DNA of 64,000 bases from contig NZ_LN831279.1 of assembly GCF_900069005.2 (NCBI RefSeq), positions 2,326,930 through 2,390,929 on the forward strand, read 5' to 3'. This document shows positions 24,246 to 32,596 of this stretch, one piece after another. Made by a program: the position numbers and the translations under genes. The notes beneath the pieces were generated by a model, which was not told the origin of the DNA, did no database searches, and saw only the letters and a program-made list of their open reading frames with translations. Position 1 is the first letter of the stretch; every line of letters begins with the position of its first letter. Source of the DNA: Paenibacillus sp. GM2. GTDB lineage: Bacteria; Bacillota; Bacilli; Paenibacillales; Paenibacillaceae.

Positions 24246-26171
24246 TTAGTAAATTCTGATCGCTTTCTGTAAATTGCGCAAATAACGGGCCCGGATGAAC
24301 AGGAAATAGACTACCTGTACCAGACAGAAGCTGCTCAGAATCAGCCCGGCTTCCCAGGCAATGGACATATATAAATAACTCTGCAGAGCAATAAATGCAA
24401 ACAGGCTGTGGATCATCGCCACCCCGATCGGAACGAAAAACAATAAGGCCAGCTGCTGTGACACGACCTTCTCCATCTCCTGGTGGGTTAAACCAAGCTT
24501 CGTCAGGGCAGCATACTGCCTGCGGTCGTAATCCAAATCGCTGTATAGACGAAAGTACAATACGCTGCCTGCGGCAATGTAAAATACGGTCCCGACGAGG
24601 AGTGCGAAGAACAACAGCGCACCATACGAGCTCCTCTGCACCTCGAACAGGGTTCCGCTTACCGTCAATGCATAGGGCTTACCCGCTTCATAATCCATTT
24701 TGCCATGCTTGGTCAGCTCCATAGCCATTCCTACGGTCTGCTCCTGCTGATCGGCATAAAAGCCTGTAAATCGCTCCGTTCGTTCCCTCTGCTTGAGGTT
24801 TTGCAGCAGCGAATCATTCACAACCAGACCGGAGAAGGTTCCCTCGCGACTATTCCCAAGCTCGGGAGTTAAATATTCCGGCACGGCAACATGCTCAGTA
24901 ATCCCCGTCTCTCGCAAGCGGATTCCCCGTTCCTCCAGCGTATATTCCGCTGGCTTACGCTCCTCCAGCAACAGCCTCTCCCGCTGCGAGCTAAGCAGGA
25001 TCAGCGCTTCCTGCGCTCCGGGCGGATGCTCATTTACCTTAAGACCGGCCGCCTTGACCGCTGCTTCATAATCCGCGAAGCCGACCAAGGCCATGGTGCG
25101 CGGCCCGGAATCAAGCGTGGATTTCTTCACCTTGACATAGATCAAGTCCATACCGCCCATCTGATACGGTACTTGCCTGGCTTGAAGCTCGGAGCGGATT
25201 TGCTCCAGATGCTCGGAGGCAAGCCTGCTTCCTGGCTTGGCTACATAGGCGATATCCGCCGGATAATCCGCCTCGAATTCATCCGACAGCCGGTTGATCG
25301 AAGCAAACACGCCGATCGCACAGAAGGTAACTGTGGAGACAATCGTAACGAGAAAGAACATTCTCGAATTATCCTTCAAGCGATAAGACAGATTCGAGAT
25401 CGTGACCAGGTTCGTCTTTTTCCAATAAAATTCAATCGTTCTCTTGGCCCATTCGAGCAATGACAAGCTAAGCTGAGTGTACAAGAAATAGGTCCCCACG
25501 ATCGTCATACACGTAACCGGCACCATACGAATTAATACGGTGGATGCCGTAGCCGAAGCTGCCAGATAGTAGCTTGCCATCAGCAATAGAGCAGCGAATA
25601 GCGACAAAAGCTTGGAAGCTTGCGGCGGTGCTCCCCGGTGACGATCCGACTGGAAGAGATCGATGAGACGGGTAGAGCCAAGCAGCATCATCGTACATAG
25701 AGAAATGACGAGAAACAGCAAGGCAAAGGCCCCGATTGTAAGCAATAGACTATATAGCGAGACGTGGAACGGAAGCGAGACAATCCCTAACAGATTGGAG
25801 CCTGCCATGAGGAATAGCTTGGCGGTGAGCAAACCGCCGATCATCCCAACGACAATCGCACCCGCGCCGATCAGCATATTTTCATAGAACAGCATCTTAC
25901 GGAGCTGCTTATCCGTCATGCCCAATAGCAGTAATGTTCCAAACTGATGTCTTCGTGAGCGGAGAAAAGAACCGACCGAATATAACACAAACAGGAAGCA
26001 GAATACATACATAATCGACACCGCTTCCGCAAGCACGACCTTGGCCGGAGTATACAGCGGCTGCTTCGCAAGATCGGGATGGAACAAGAACAATGCGCAG
26101 ACAAAGAAGATCAGAACCGAGAAGGAGCTGCTTAAGAAATAGGCGGCATAAATCCGCTTATTGCGCAGCAC
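24246..26171 (-). CDS. BceB-type ABC transporter permease
   Basis: 641 residues with ten predicted membrane segments in the arrangement 1 + 3 pairs, a large extracellular domain of about 200 residues between segments 7 and 8 (about 290-500, starting FASINRLSDEFEADYPADIAYVAK), and FtsX-like ends. This shape is typical of BceB-like permeases, which together with a BceA ATPase and a BceRS two-component system sense and detoxify cell-wall antibiotics such as bacitracin and lantibiotics; the extracellular domain is the usual sensor. Starts 4 bp after the ATPase stop. The substrate cannot be inferred. Confidence 0.9.
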   Translation of the reverse strand: MLRNKRIYAAYFLSSSFSVLIFFVCALFLFHPDLAKQPLYTPAKVVLAEAVSIMYVFCFLFVLYSVGSFLRSRRHQFGTLLLLGMTDKQLRKMLFYENMLIGAGAIVVGMIGGLLTAKLFLMAGSNLLGIVSLPFHVSLYSLLLTIGAFALLFLVISLCTMMLLGSTRLIDLFQSDRHRGAPPQASKLLSLFAALLLMASYYLAASATASTVLIRMVPVTCMTIVGTYFLYTQLSLSLLEWAKRTIEFYWKKTNLVTISNLSYRLKDNSRMFFLVTIVSTVTFCAIGVFASINRLSDEFEADYPADIAYVAKPGSRLASEHLEQIRSELQARQVPYQMGGMDLIYVKVKKSTLDSGPRTMALVGFADYEAAVKAAGLKVNEHPPGAQEALILLSSQRERLLLEERKPAEYTLEERGIRLRETGITEHVAVPEYLTPELGNSREGTFSGLVVNDSLLQNLKQRERTERFTGFYADQQEQTVGMAMELTKHGKMDYEAGKPYALTVSGTLFEVQRSSYGALLFFALLVGTVFYIAAGSVLYFRLYSDLDYDRRQYAALTKLGLTHQEMEKVVSQQLALLFFVPIGVAMIHSLFAFIALQSYLYMSIAWEAGLILSSFCLVQVVYFLFIRARYLRNLQKAIRIY

Positions 26172-26175
26172 ATTG

Positions 26176-26949
26176 CTATAGGCGAACTGTCGGAAAGTGA
26201 TGAGATTCCCCTCCCAGCAGCGACATCATGTCAATAATCTTTTGAAAGAAAACCTGTCTGTTATCCCCCCGATAAAGCTCGTTGTAAATTCTTCCATCCT
26301 TGATGAACAGGACGCGATGACAATAACTGGCGGCTATAGCGTCATGTGTGACCATCAGAATCGTCGTCTTATCCTCACGGTTAATAAGCTCGAACGCTTC
26401 CATCACTTCACGCGAGGATCTGGAATCCAGATTGCCCGTCGGCTCATCCGCGAGCAACAACGAAGGCTTGTGAATCAGAGCGCGGGCGATGGCTGTCCGC
26501 TGCATCTGTCCACCTGATATTTCACCTGCATACTGCTTCATAATCGCTTCGATTCCTAGCCTGGCGGCGAGCGACTGGGCTCTGCTCTTCATCTCATGGA
26601 TGGGCAGTCCCTCCAAGGTCAGCGGCAGCACAATATTCTCTTCCACCGTCAAAGTATCAAGAAGATTGAAGCGCTGAAATATGAACCCGAGCTGACGTCG
26701 GCGGAACAGAGCTGTCTCATCCTTGTTCAGCTTTTGCGGGTCCTGTCCGTTCAGAGTCAGCGTTCCACTTGTCGGCTCATCAATCGTAGCGATCACATTC
26801 AACAGCGTCGTCTTGCCGCTGCCGGAGGGCCCCATAATCCCAACGAATTGTCCCGCTTCGATTTTGAAGGACACATGATCCAGCGCTCTCGTTGATATTT
26901 TTTTGCCTTCGTAAATTTTGGACAACCCGTTAACTTCTAGAACCGGCAT
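26176..26949 (-). CDS. BceA-type ABC transporter ATPase
   Basis: 257 residues, complete ABC ATPase: Walker A GPSGSGKTTLL (about 40-50), Q-loop FIFQRFNLLD, signature ISGGQMQRTAIARAL, Walker B LLLADEPTGNLD, H-loop VTHDA. The YEGKKISTRALDHVSF opening and NLDSRSSREVMEAFE are typical of the MacB/BceA branch. First gene of the transporter unit, with the presumed BceR target site upstream. The tail beyond residue 225 (YNELYRGDNRQVFFQKIIDMMSLLGG) is the family's usual extension. Confidence 0.93.
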   Translation of the reverse strand: MPVLEVNGLSKIYEGKKISTRALDHVSFKIEAGQFVGIMGPSGSGKTTLLNVIATIDEPTSGTLTLNGQDPQKLNKDETALFRRRQLGFIFQRFNLLDTLTVEENIVLPLTLEGLPIHEMKSRAQSLAARLGIEAIMKQYAGEISGGQMQRTAIARALIHKPSLLLADEPTGNLDSRSSREVMEAFELINREDKTTILMVTHDAIAASYCHRVLFIKDGRIYNELYRGDNRQVFFQKIIDMMSLLGGESHHFPTVRL

Positions 26950-27027
26950 GAACTGCGCTCCTTTTCCTTCGCTGATTTGAGTATACTAAGTGGCAGATCA
27001 TCGCTGCCATTGATTAATCTTACACTA

Positions 27028-27045
27028 CCTTACTTGTTTGTAAGG
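27028..27045. promoter_or_regulatory. Candidate response-regulator box upstream of bceAB-like genes
   Basis: CCTTACTTGTTTGTAAGG is a 6+6+6 inverted repeat. The complement reads TTACAAACAAGTAA at its centre, resembling the TNACA-N4-TGTAA motif known for BceR-type regulators. It stands about 43 bp upstream of a -10 TATACT (26980-26985, minus) that lacks a good -35, the usual picture for an activated promoter. Confidence 0.55.
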
Positions 27046-27072
27046 TTAGAGGCGTCTCCCCCTGAGATACAA

Positions 27073-28053
27073 TTACGCTTCAAAAATAATCCGTACCGTC
27101 GTCCCTTGATCCGGCTTCGATTCAAGCTCCAGCCGGTGCCCCAGCTTCCCACAGATTTGCTTCGCCAGATACAAGCCCATTCCGGTAGACTCCTGGAAGC
27201 TGCGTCCGTTCTCCCCGGTAAAATAAGCATCAAAGACACGCGGCAGATCGCTCTCTTGAATTCCGACTCCTTCATCTGTCACTTCCAAGACGGTGTGACC
27301 TTCTTGAAGAAAGCCGCGGAAATAAACTTTTCCTCCAGCCTTGACTGTATATTTCACAGCATTTGTCATTAGCTGCGTGATAGTAAAGGTCAACCACTTC
27401 TCATCCGAATGTACATACAATAAGTCAGGTACCGCGATGTCCGGATACACCCTGCCGCGGATAAAAAGCCTTTTCTGCGTAGATACAACCGTCTTGATCA
27501 AGCCGCTCAGCGACAGCTGCTCCACGACAAAATCATGCTCGAACGCATCAAGTCTTGCCGTATAAAGCACCAGATCAAGTCCCTTCTGCAGGCGGTCCAG
27601 CTCATCTCCAAACGCATGAAAGCGAGGGTCATCCTCGTCCTGAAGCATTAAATGCATCACAGAAAGCGGTGTTTTCATCTGATGTACCCATTGATTCATG
27701 AATTGCACCTGATGGTGGATTTTCTCCTCCTGAACGTTCAGGCTGGCCAAGTAGCTGCGGTATTGCGACTTCAACAACTGATATACCGCTTCCGATAACG
27801 GCGTGCCGGGGTGAATCTCCTTAAATAGATCCAACGCTGGGCCTGTCCGCTGCTCCAGACTTCGGTATAAGGTGCGCTGGGTGATGTAGCGGTAAGTCAA
27901 GTAGAGCAGCAATACAGCGCCGCTCAGCAGCGCGGCGTACAGGATCACAGCTATATTGCGGTATCCATCAAGCCAATAAACAAGTGATATGACAGATAGC
28001 TGCAATAAATAGATGAATATAAGCGGACGCTGCTCCTTCAGAAACAATCTCAC
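27073..28053 (-). CDS. BceS-type intramembrane-sensing histidine kinase
   Basis: About 326 residues. Two N-terminal membrane helices (about 10-28 and 32-52) joined by a very short loop, hence no extracellular sensor, as in BceS-like kinases that take their signal from the partner ABC transporter. HisKA-type phosphoacceptor His in WVHQMKTPLSVMHLML; ATPase domain with QLMTNAVKYTVKAGG (N box), VTDEGVGIQESDLPRVFDAYF (G1/F) and STGMGLYLAKQI (G2). The frame could start at TTG 28068, but GTG at 28053, 6 nt after GGGAGGG and overlapping the response regulator stop by GTGA, is preferred. Confidence 0.92.
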   Translation of the reverse strand: MRLFLKEQRPLIFIYLLQLSVISLVYWLDGYRNIAVILYAALLSGAVLLLYLTYRYITQRTLYRSLEQRTGPALDLFKEIHPGTPLSEAVYQLLKSQYRSYLASLNVQEEKIHHQVQFMNQWVHQMKTPLSVMHLMLQDEDDPRFHAFGDELDRLQKGLDLVLYTARLDAFEHDFVVEQLSLSGLIKTVVSTQKRLFIRGRVYPDIAVPDLLYVHSDEKWLTFTITQLMTNAVKYTVKAGGKVYFRGFLQEGHTVLEVTDEGVGIQESDLPRVFDAYFTGENGRSFQESTGMGLYLAKQICGKLGHRLELESKPDQGTTVRIIFEA

Positions 28054-28751
28054 GCTTCGCCCTCCCAATGGGGCACCAGTCGATATCCTTGCCCACGCAC
28101 CGTTTGCAGCGCATCCTCTATACCTAACATCTGCAGCTTCTTGCGTACGCGGGTGACATACACATTAAGGGTATTGTCATCCACAAACTTCTGGTCATCC
28201 CAAATTTTCTCCAGCAGCCGATCCCGGCTGACGATCCGCTCCATCCGCCCCATGAGCTCATCAAGAATCTTCATCTCGGTTAGGCTCAGCTCCACCTTGG
28301 ACTCACCAATGGACAGAAATAACCGCTCTTTATCCAGTGACAGTCCAGCCACGGATACCGTCCTGTCCCCGGCGCTAGAAGCATATGATCCATAAGCCCG
28401 ACGCAGCTGGCTCATTACCTTCGCAATCACGATGTCATAGTCGAACGGCTTTGTAATATAGTCATCGCCTCCGTTTTCAAGCGCCATCACCTGATCCATC
28501 TTGCCCTCGCGAGCTGAGATGAAGATGATGGGGCATGTCGATTGACTGCGAATCTGTCTGCACCAGTAATAGCCGTCAAATTTGGGCAGATTGATATCCA
28601 GCAGCACCAAATGCGGCTCATACCGCTCGAATTGCTGCTTGATCGTATCGAAATCGTCCGCCGCATATGTATCGTAATCGAAGCGATGCAAGTACTCCCT
28701 TAGCCTGCCAGCAATGCCTGGATCGTCTTCTACAATGAATATTTTGAACAT
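28050..28751 (-). CDS. BceR-type response regulator
   Basis: 233 residues, OmpR/PhoB type. Receiver domain about 1-115 with the acidic pair in IVEDDPG, phospho-acceptor Asp in LVLLDINLPKFDGY, Thr/Ser region IIFISAR and Lys in YITKPFDYD. DNA-binding winged helix about 130-228 (LTEMKILDELMGRMERIVSR and VYVTRVRKKLQMLG). Start ATG 28751 after AAGGAGATTGCTT; a TTG 6 bp upstream is less likely. Overlaps the kinase gene by 4 bp, so they are co-translated. Confidence 0.94.
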   Translation of the reverse strand: MFKIFIVEDDPGIAGRLREYLHRFDYDTYAADDFDTIKQQFERYEPHLVLLDINLPKFDGYYWCRQIRSQSTCPIIFISAREGKMDQVMALENGGDDYITKPFDYDIVIAKVMSQLRRAYGSYASSAGDRTVSVAGLSLDKERLFLSIGESKVELSLTEMKILDELMGRMERIVSRDRLLEKIWDDQKFVDDNTLNVYVTRVRKKLQMLGIEDALQTVRGQGYRLVPHWEGEA

Positions 28752-28813
28752 AAGCAATCTCCTTTTGTCCGACTCTTACCTCTGAATGGTAACAAAAATA
28801 GACATACATATAA

Positions 28814-28853
28814 AAATAGAGAGGCAACAGCTCTTTGGGAGCGAAGCCTCTAA
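28814..28853 (-). terminator. Terminator of the ECF sigma operon
   Basis: Minus strand AGAGGC...GCTC pairs with GAGC...GCCTCT, two stem blocks, followed by CTATTTTTAT. It lies about 60 bp after the membrane protein stop at 28913, just before the bceR-like start region. Confidence 0.65.
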
Positions 28854-28912
28854 TTATAGACGTTTATGTTCTGGTTAAAGTTAGCATAGTTATGTCCCCT
28901 CGGCTTATCGCC

Positions 28913-30022
28913 TCAGAGTACCGATTTATTCCGCGTGCCCGCAGACAAAAGCTTCAAGCCCCCGCCGATTAGCAGGAAGGCAATCAGGACAGGACGCAAA
29001 TATTCGTATACGAAGTATGTGATGCGCAGTCCCGGGAAATATCTCTCGATCATGGGAACCAAGAGATCCATAGAGACATAATAGACGCCTAACAGAATCA
29101 GGATGATGCCAAGCCAGTGCTGGTAACTTCCTTTGCTATCGATCAAGGGCCGGTCCTCTAGCGGCAGAACACCATAACGACTAATATGCTGCAGCCCATC
29201 AAACAAACTAAAGAACCAGATGATCGGAATCACGAATAGAAACACTTTTAAACGCAGCACATCGATCACATAGAAGCTGCCGAGGAACAGCACCATTAAT
29301 TGCAAACCGCGCTTCTGAAGGCCGAGATACATTTGACCCGCGCCTGGAAAAGCCGATAGCAAGGTAGCCAGAATTTTGCTGCGTCTGCCGTCGATCCGGC
29401 CGGATTCCCATTCATCAAACAAATTGCGGTCCTGGATAAGCTCCCCCGCCTGCTTGCGGTGAACGAGCCCAACTGCATCGAACATTGAATAGAGCCAGAT
29501 GATAGGCAGCAGCCCAAGAAACAGAAGAAACACCGACTCATGAGTAATGCCTGTCACGAACAGCAGCATCGTAAACAGCCCGAAGAACGAGATCAGGAAG
29601 GACAGCCCCCTCTGCATCAGTCCCAGCTGGAAATGGCCGAGGCCAGGCACGAACGAGAGCAGAATAATGAAGAAACGCTCCGTGTCCTTATCTTTTTGAC
29701 TCATCGGTGGAGGGATAATTCCCAACGGATCAAGCGGATCTGCAATAACAGGCTGCTGAACGGCAGCCGGCTCCCGCAGCAGCACGATGATAAGATCGAG
29801 CATGGAGATGCACCAGAGAATAAACGCTGCAATAGCCGTTACAGCAAGGAACACTTCCTCTCTCGAAGCTATAGCTAATAGAATTCCGAACAAAATTCCC
29901 CCGAAGAAAAATACCGGGTAGAGCACGCCTCTTACCTTCTTCCCCCAATAAAGATGCCCCAGGCCGGGAATCAGGTTTAAGATAAGCGCAAGCAAACGAT
30001 TGCGATAATGTACCAATGTCAT
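28913..30022 (-). CDS. Membrane protein with three TM2-like internal repeats
   Basis: 369 residues, about ten membrane segments. Three homologous blocks start near residues 14, 122 and 215, each with a PG-G-[HQ]-x(2-3)-G-x(3)-RG motif: IPGLGHLYWGKKVRGVL, VPGLGHFQLGLMQRGLS, FPGAGQMYLGLQKRGLQ. Each is followed by hydrophobic helices ending near an acidic site (MLDLI, FDAVG, FDGLQ). The pattern resembles the TM2 domain, repeated three times with soluble linkers in between. A last block (GIILILLGVYYV, LIGGGLKLLS) looks like a capping pair. It is the third gene in the ECF sigma operon, so it may take part in the envelope response. No biochemical role can be named. Confidence 0.8.
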   Translation of the reverse strand: MTLVHYRNRLLALILNLIPGLGHLYWGKKVRGVLYPVFFFGGILFGILLAIASREEVFLAVTAIAAFILWCISMLDLIIVLLREPAAVQQPVIADPLDPLGIIPPPMSQKDKDTERFFIILLSFVPGLGHFQLGLMQRGLSFLISFFGLFTMLLFVTGITHESVFLLFLGLLPIIWLYSMFDAVGLVHRKQAGELIQDRNLFDEWESGRIDGRRSKILATLLSAFPGAGQMYLGLQKRGLQLMVLFLGSFYVIDVLRLKVFLFVIPIIWFFSLFDGLQHISRYGVLPLEDRPLIDSKGSYQHWLGIILILLGVYYVSMDLLVPMIERYFPGLRITYFVYEYLRPVLIAFLLIGGGLKLLSAGTRNKSVL

Positions 30023-30062
30023 TCCTTCCTTTCTGTATCAAGTATTAGTCATGTTATCTCAT

Positions 30063-30524
30063 TTACTTATTCCATTTATCGAACCAACCGGTAGTCGCCT
30101 TCATGAGCCTATCGCTAACTGATATCTCCTGATTAGGTCGGTGGATTGCCTCATTAGCCCTCGAGAATAAATGATCGAAGAAACCGCCGGTCATCAGCAG
30201 CATAGTAATCGACGCAGCGATCACGTATTGCAGCCAAGCCTGGTTGAACCATCTGCCGATTGAGCCTTGCTCCTTGTCAGGGTTTGCAGCTTTATCCGAA
30301 GAATCCGGCAATGAGGCCATCAGTCCCTCCAGCCAAGGCCCATCCTCTCTCATCTCCGGCAGTTCACTCTCTAACGATGATAGAGCCTCAGAATAGAGGA
30401 GTGCAGCTTCCTCATCTTCAAGCAGCATATTCTCCAGCCGCTTTTCTTCTTCCCAAGTTAATTTTCCTTGAATATACGCCTTCCAGATCTGCATGGAAGC
30501 TTGATCCAGTGGTCTCACTACCAT
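30063..30524 (-). CDS. Putative membrane anti-sigma factor
   Basis: About 153 residues: cytosolic N-terminal helix region (about 1-95; IWKAYIQGKLTWEEEKRLEN, acidic LLEDEEAALLY), a single membrane helix about 118-136 (YVIAASITMLLMTGGFF) and a short outer tail. The size, single membrane span and position overlapping an ECF sigma gene are typical of an anti-sigma factor. It has no His-Cys zinc-finger motif, so it is not a standard ZAS protein. ATG 30524 is chosen because it overlaps the sigma stop (ATGGTAG) and follows AAGGAGGAGGA; an ATG 30 bp upstream lies inside the sigma gene. Confidence 0.72.
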   Translation of the reverse strand: MVVRPLDQASMQIWKAYIQGKLTWEEEKRLENMLLEDEEAALLYSEALSSLESELPEMREDGPWLEGLMASLPDSSDKAANPDKEQGSIGRWFNQAWLQYVIAASITMLLMTGGFFDHLFSRANEAIHRPNQEISVSDRLMKATTGWFDKWNK

Positions 30525-31054
30525 TCCTCCTCCTTCCAATGCTCTCTCATCCATCTTCTCGCGCGATACAGCTTGGATTCCACCGTTTTCTCGGTGATAT
30601 CCAGCTCAGCGGCGATCTGCCCATAGCTTTTGCCATTCAAGTAAAAAGCCGTAATGATCGTCTGATGCCCGTCCGGAAGCTGCTTGATTTTCTGTCTCAG
30701 CTCATCCCTCTGCTCCTCGGCGAGCAGTCCTTGCAGGATATGCTCCGATTGGATCGGCATTTGCGAAGCCAACTCGATTACGTCCCCTTGCTGTTCCCTG
30801 CGGCGCTCTCGCTTGCGCTTCAGATCAATTGCTTTATGTAGAGCTATTCGGGTCAACCAGGTCTTGAAGCCTTGCTCACGGTATTCGGAGAGAGAGTTAT
30901 AGATTTGCAGAAAGGTTTCCTGCGCAGCGTCCTCGGCTTCCTGCTCATCGTGCAGTACAGAGTAAGCTATTCGATAGACATGGTTCCGGTAAGTCTGCAC
31001 AAGCTCGCGGAACGCTTCCCGGTCCCCTTGTCTGAGCTTCTGAATAAAGCGCAC
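30518..31054 (-). CDS. ECF-family RNA polymerase sigma factor
   Basis: 178 residues. Sigma2 about 10-75 (FRELVQTYRNHVYRIAYSVL, DAAQETFLQIYNSL, FKTWLTRIALHKAIDLKRKR) and sigma4 about 115-170 (LPDGHQTIITAFYLNGKSYG, ITEKTVESKLYRARRWMREH). Start GTG at 31054 after AAAAGGATGAA. Followed by overlapping putative anti-sigma and membrane-protein genes. Nearest in shape to B. subtilis SigX/SigW-type envelope-stress factors, but I cannot assign a subgroup. An autoregulated promoter would be expected in 31055-31200; I could not point to it. Confidence 0.93.
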   Translation of the reverse strand: MRFIQKLRQGDREAFRELVQTYRNHVYRIAYSVLHDEQEAEDAAQETFLQIYNSLSEYREQGFKTWLTRIALHKAIDLKRKRERRREQQGDVIELASQMPIQSEHILQGLLAEEQRDELRQKIKQLPDGHQTIITAFYLNGKSYGQIAAELDITEKTVESKLYRARRWMREHWKEEEW

Positions 31055-31323
31055 TTCATCCTTTTCACCAATCTTTCTCCCCTCCTTCCCTATAATAGAC
31101 GTTGGCTACCTGGGCAACCCCTGCATCATTTACAAATTTTTTTCGTTGTCGTCGACTATATTTTTTCTGCGATTTGTTCCCTGTACTATGTAACGGATAT
31201 ATAGCAACTTAGTTAGCATTCTGAATAGAATTTCATAGAAAAGAATTATTTGTAGAATTATGTCACCATAAACGCGCTACCAAATAACATATAAAGAAAA
31301 ATGTATCTTTTTTTGTAAAGTAA

Positions 31324-31352
31324 TTGACATTTCCAGTATTTTGGAATAATAT
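31324..31352 (+). promoter_or_regulatory. Sigma-A promoter candidate upstream of the AA10 gene
   Basis: Perfect -35 TTGACA (31324-31329), 17-nt spacer, -10 TAATAT (31347-31352). It is 325 bp upstream of the AA10 start codon, so either there is a long leader or it drives something I cannot see. Confidence 0.6.
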
Positions 31353-31606
31353 ATAACAAATTTAACTATTAAAAATTTTAATATACGACATATGGATATA
31401 GCGTTTATTTTCATAGCTTTAGTAGATTCTTCTACAGACTACCGACATCATCTCCTGAAGAAGCTCGACTCCTATTATCGGTTGAATTGGGGATAGAGCC
31501 TTGTTGGCTTCGGAGTTGATCATAATTGCCAGTCCGGAAAGGAGGAGAGCGGTTCACTGCTGCGAATGCACTTCTGAGATCTACATGATCCTAGAATTCA
31601 GTCATA

Positions 31607-31620
31607 TGTAAGCGCTAACT
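31607..31620 (+). promoter_or_regulatory. cre (CcpA-binding) site upstream of the chitin-active AA10 gene
   Basis: TGTAAGCGCTAACT matches the cre consensus TGWAANCGNTNWCA at 13 of 14 positions. It lies 58 bp upstream of the start codon and downstream of the promoter candidate at 31324, so CcpA bound here would act as a roadblock or block a nearer promoter. Catabolite repression of chitin-degrading enzymes is common in Bacillales. Confidence 0.7.
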
Positions 31621-31677
31621 TTGTATTAACTAGAATAAAGAGGGATTTATTTTATTTAAACGAAGGAGGAGATTAAT

Positions 31678-32511
31678 ATGACGGTTCAAGCTTTTGCTGG
31701 TACTCATTTCTCAAGACTGAAGATGCTCTACGTTACAGCAGGTACCTTATTTCTCATCTTTGCATGCTCTCTGATCTTCGCAAATAGCGCTTCTGCACAT
31801 GGCTATGTTGTAGATAGCCGTGCACATCTGTGTTCTACGGGACAAAATACCAACTGTGGTGCCATCGTCTACGAACCCTTTAGCGTAGAAGGCCGTGGTG
31901 ATTTCCCTGAGTTTGGCGTGCCTGATGGCAATATAGCCAGTGCCGGGAAGTTCCTGGAGCTTGATGCACAAACATCAACTCGCTGGAGCAAAGTGAATAT
32001 GACCGGCGGTGAACATACCTTCCACTGGAAGATCGTCGCTAACCATAGCACGAACACCTGGGACTACTATATTACCAAGAAAGGCTGGGACCCGAATTCG
32101 CCGCTCAAGCGCTCCGATCTGGAGTTGTTCTGCAGATATGTTGATGATGGCGCAATCCCGCCGGATGACGTCTATAATGATTGCTTCGTTCCTAATGACC
32201 GTGAAGGATATTATGTTATCGTCGCTGTATGGGATATCGCCGATACGCCAAATGCCTTCTATCAAGTGATGGACGTGAATTTATCCAAGAATCCGTCTGC
32301 GCCTACAACTCCGGCTCCAGGCTTCCCTGGCGATCCTGACCGCTTCGGTGAATATCTCGTCTGGAATAATGTCAGAGTATACACAGAAGGTGAGATTGTC
32401 CTGCACAACGGACAGTTGTGGGAAGCACTCTGGTGGACGCAGAACCAGGAGCCAGGTACGACTGGACAATGGGGACCATGGAGATTGATTGGTCCCGCGC
32501 CTAATCAGTAA
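31678..32511 (+). CDS. Secreted AA10 lytic polysaccharide monooxygenase with CBM5/12
   Basis: 277 residues. Long signal peptide 1-40 ending SASA before HGYV, so His41 becomes the N-terminal copper ligand of the histidine brace; the second ligand is His123 in WKIVANHSTNTWDYYITKKGWDP. The AA10 domain (chitin- or cellulose-oxidising, about 41-208) ends at NAFYQVMDVNLSKN, where the axial Phe/Tyr sits. A Pro-rich linker (APTTPAPGFPGDPD) leads to a C-terminal carbohydrate-binding module of family 5/12 about 228-272 (YTEGEIVLHNGQLWEALWWT, WGPWRLIG). Such modules bind chitin. Ribosome site GAAGGAGGAGATTAAT. Own transcript, with cre upstream and a terminator downstream; no chitinase gene is adjacent. 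Confidence 0.95.
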   Translation: MTVQAFAGTHFSRLKMLYVTAGTLFLIFACSLIFANSASAHGYVVDSRAHLCSTGQNTNCGAIVYEPFSVEGRGDFPEFGVPDGNIASAGKFLELDAQTSTRWSKVNMTGGEHTFHWKIVANHSTNTWDYYITKKGWDPNSPLKRSDLELFCRYVDDGAIPPDDVYNDCFVPNDREGYYVIVAVWDIADTPNAFYQVMDVNLSKNPSAPTTPAPGFPGDPDRFGEYLVWNNVRVYTEGEIVLHNGQLWEALWWTQNQEPGTTGQWGPWRLIGPAPNQ

Positions 32512-32523
32512 CAGCTATATAAC

Positions 32524-32561
32524 AAAGAGCCAGGCTCCTTAGCGGAGACCTGGCTCTTCTT
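32524..32561 (+). terminator. Terminator after the AA10 gene
   Basis: AAGAGCCAGG and CCTGGCTCTT form the stem, with CTCC/GGAG pairing inside; followed by CTTATG. It separates the gene from dnaD on the other strand and could work in both directions. Confidence 0.8.
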
Positions 32562-32596
32562 ATGCATTTCATTATTGCTTCCTATTCCTGTCCATC

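Larger units (their letters stand above)
31055..31677. other. AT-rich divergent intergenic region
   Basis: About 620 bp between the ECF operon (minus) and the AA10 gene (plus). It holds a very good sigma-A promoter facing right (31324-31352) and a cre site (31607-31620). If that promoter serves the AA10 gene, the leader is about 315 nt. No credible gene was seen inside. Confidence 0.6.
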
